NCBI GenBank assembly: GCA_029244465.1
Contig: JAQWQN010000031.1
Location: 1 to 6,150, forward strand
Length of the DNA stretch: 6,150 nucleotides
Reading direction: 5' to 3'
Source of the DNA: Pseudomonadales bacterium
GTDB lineage: Bacteria; Pseudomonadota; Gammaproteobacteria; Pseudomonadales; Azotimanducaceae
Position numbers and translations under genes: made by a program. The stretch's first letter is position 1; each line of letters begins with the position of its first letter. The notes under the pieces are model-generated. The model was not told the DNA's origin. It did no database searches and saw only the letters and a list, made by a program, of their open reading frames with translations. Shown here piece by piece: positions 5,681 through 6,150 of this stretch.

Positions 5681-5885
5681 TCACTTTAGGTTTTCGGCCA
5701 ATCGCTGCACCTGATCCAGGATCCTAACCCAGATCGCGTCAACGTTCTCCCTGACCCCTCGCATTCTCGGGCCAGCAAGGGCTATTGTTGTTGTGGCGAC
5801 CCGTCAGCGTGACCAGTAAGAAAAGCACAGACGCCAACACAGCGAACAACACCCCCTGAAAGATCGCGCAATCATGCCTACGTTC
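5681..5885 (-). pseudogene. Possible eroded membrane-protein gene remnant upstream of ssb
   Basis: On the minus strand two reading fragments abut in different frames. The first, open to a TGA at 5741-5739, encodes a 22-residue strongly hydrophobic segment at 5864-5799 (starting IFQGVLFAVLASV), resembling one transmembrane helix followed by a polar tail. The second, in another frame and ending with TGA at 5683-5681, encodes a protein-like amphipathic stretch including the 27-residue ORF from the ATG at 5764 (MRGVRENVDAIWVRILDQVQ and seven more). One frameshift near 5765-5800 would join them. In several gammaproteobacteria, such as Pseudomonas, a major-facilitator transporter gene lies just upstream of ssb, so this could be the tail of such a gene after deletion. 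It could equally be a tiny membrane ORF or chance. I see no clear start or ribosome site. Confidence 0.22.
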
Positions 5886-5918
5886 TCACGTCGTCAGCAT
5901 CTTTCATGACGGTGGCAG

Positions 5919-5947
5919 TTGCCCGTAATTCCTGATCACGCTATTTT
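5919..5947 (+). promoter_or_regulatory. Candidate uvrA promoter
   Basis: TTGCCC (5919-5924, four of six) and TATTTT (5942-5947, four of six) are exactly 17 bp apart. A start near 5954 would give a leader of about 20 nt to the TTG start codon. No LexA-like operator overlaps it. Confidence 0.42.
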
Positions 5948-5961
5948 GTTCGGCTTGCTTT

Positions 5962-5967
5962 AGGGGA
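5962..5967 (+). promoter_or_regulatory. Ribosome binding site supporting the TTG start of uvrA
   Basis: AGGGGA lies 6 nt before the TTG at 5974. No ATG or GTG exists in this frame between the in-frame stop TAA (5926-5928) and the conserved protein start, so this site decides the start. Confidence 0.75.
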
Positions 5968-5973
5968 TTCGAG

Positions 5974-6150
5974 TTGGACACCATTTCCGTTCGTGGGGCA
6001 CGCACCCACAACCTGCGCAATATTGATTTGGACATTCCCCGTGATCAGCTCGTGATCGTGACCGGACTATCTGGGTCGGGCAAATCATCTCTGGCGTTCG
6101 ACACCCTTTACGCAGAAGGACAACGCAGATATGTCGAGTCCCTCTCTGCC
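5974..6150 (+). CDS. uvrA: Excinuclease ABC subunit A, N-terminal 59 codons, cut by window edge
   Basis: UvrA is the damage-sensing ATPase of nucleotide excision repair; with UvrB it finds bulky DNA lesions before UvrC cuts. The visible 59 residues are typical: DTISVRGARTHNLRNIDLDI (2-21) is the family opening, GLSGSGKSS (31-39) is the first Walker A motif with Lys37, and DTLYAEGQRRYVESLSA (43-59) follows as in other UvrA proteins. A full UvrA has about 940 residues, so most lies past base 6150, including zinc modules and the second ATPase. The start is TTG: it aligns with the usual initiator Met of the family (M-D-x-I-x-V-R-G-A), and AGGGGA stands 6 nt upstream. The gene is divergent from ssb, as in E. 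coli. Confidence 0.96.
   Translation, partial: MDTISVRGARTHNLRNIDLDIPRDQLVIVTGLSGSGKSSLAFDTLYAEGQRRYVESLSA

Larger units (their letters stand above)
5581..5973. other. Divergent ssb/uvrA intergenic region
   Basis: This 393-bp stretch has no confident gene. It holds the likely promoters and ribosome sites for ssb (left) and uvrA (right). I looked for a LexA box (CTGT-N8-ACAG), which in E. coli controls this gene pair, and saw no good match on either strand. The middle (5681-5885) carries minus-strand reading fragments described separately as a possible gene remnant. No RNA gene or terminator hairpin with a T run was recognised. Confidence 0.7.

Noticed and set aside
5666..5684. GTGA-N11-TCAC in the ssb upstream region, resembling a CRP/FNR half-site pair
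   Set aside because: The spacing between half-sites is 11 rather than 6 bp and the inner bases show no symmetry.

Overview
The window looks like a housekeeping stretch of a proteobacterial chromosome, most likely a free-living (possibly marine) gammaproteobacterium. That reading rests on protein resemblance: ProA, a LON-domain protein, UppP, an SSB whose aromatic residues line up with E. coli SSB, and a divergent ssb/uvrA pair, which is a well-known gammaproteobacterial arrangement. I see no rRNA, tRNA, CRISPR array, insertion sequence or phage gene. The genus cannot be named from sequence reading alone.

Layout. Bases 1-1246 run leftwards: a stand-alone LON substrate-binding-domain protein, then the first 190 codons of proA (proline synthesis), which leaves the window at base 1. 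A perfect TATAAT just after the LON-domain stop suggests proA also has its own promoter. A 67-bp divergent gap separates these from a rightward pair, a dienelactone-hydrolase-family enzyme and uppP (undecaprenyl-diphosphate phosphatase), only 3 bp apart and probably coupled. After 104 bp comes a phytanoyl-CoA-dioxygenase-family (PhyH) protein, also rightward. It meets a leftward short-chain dehydrogenase (SDR) tail to tail, and both stop codons share the palindrome TTAA. The SDR lies 9 bp downstream of ssb and is probably co-transcribed with it. A 393-bp divergent gap follows, then uvrA starts rightward from a TTG codon and leaves the window at base 6150.

How the genes relate. proA, uppP, ssb and uvrA are core functions (proline, lipid-carrier recycling, DNA replication and repair). 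Three accessory enzymes sit among them: the DLH-family hydrolase, the PhyH-family oxygenase and the SDR. The oxygenase and SDR could act in sequence (hydroxylation, then alcohol oxidation), but this is inferred from adjacency and family chemistry only. The points most worth a second look are the apparent HxE (not HxD) iron motif and inserted segment in the PhyH protein, the unusual glycine motif of the SDR, the shared TTAA stops, and a possible eroded membrane-protein remnant between ssb and uvrA. I found no convincing wholly new multi-gene system.
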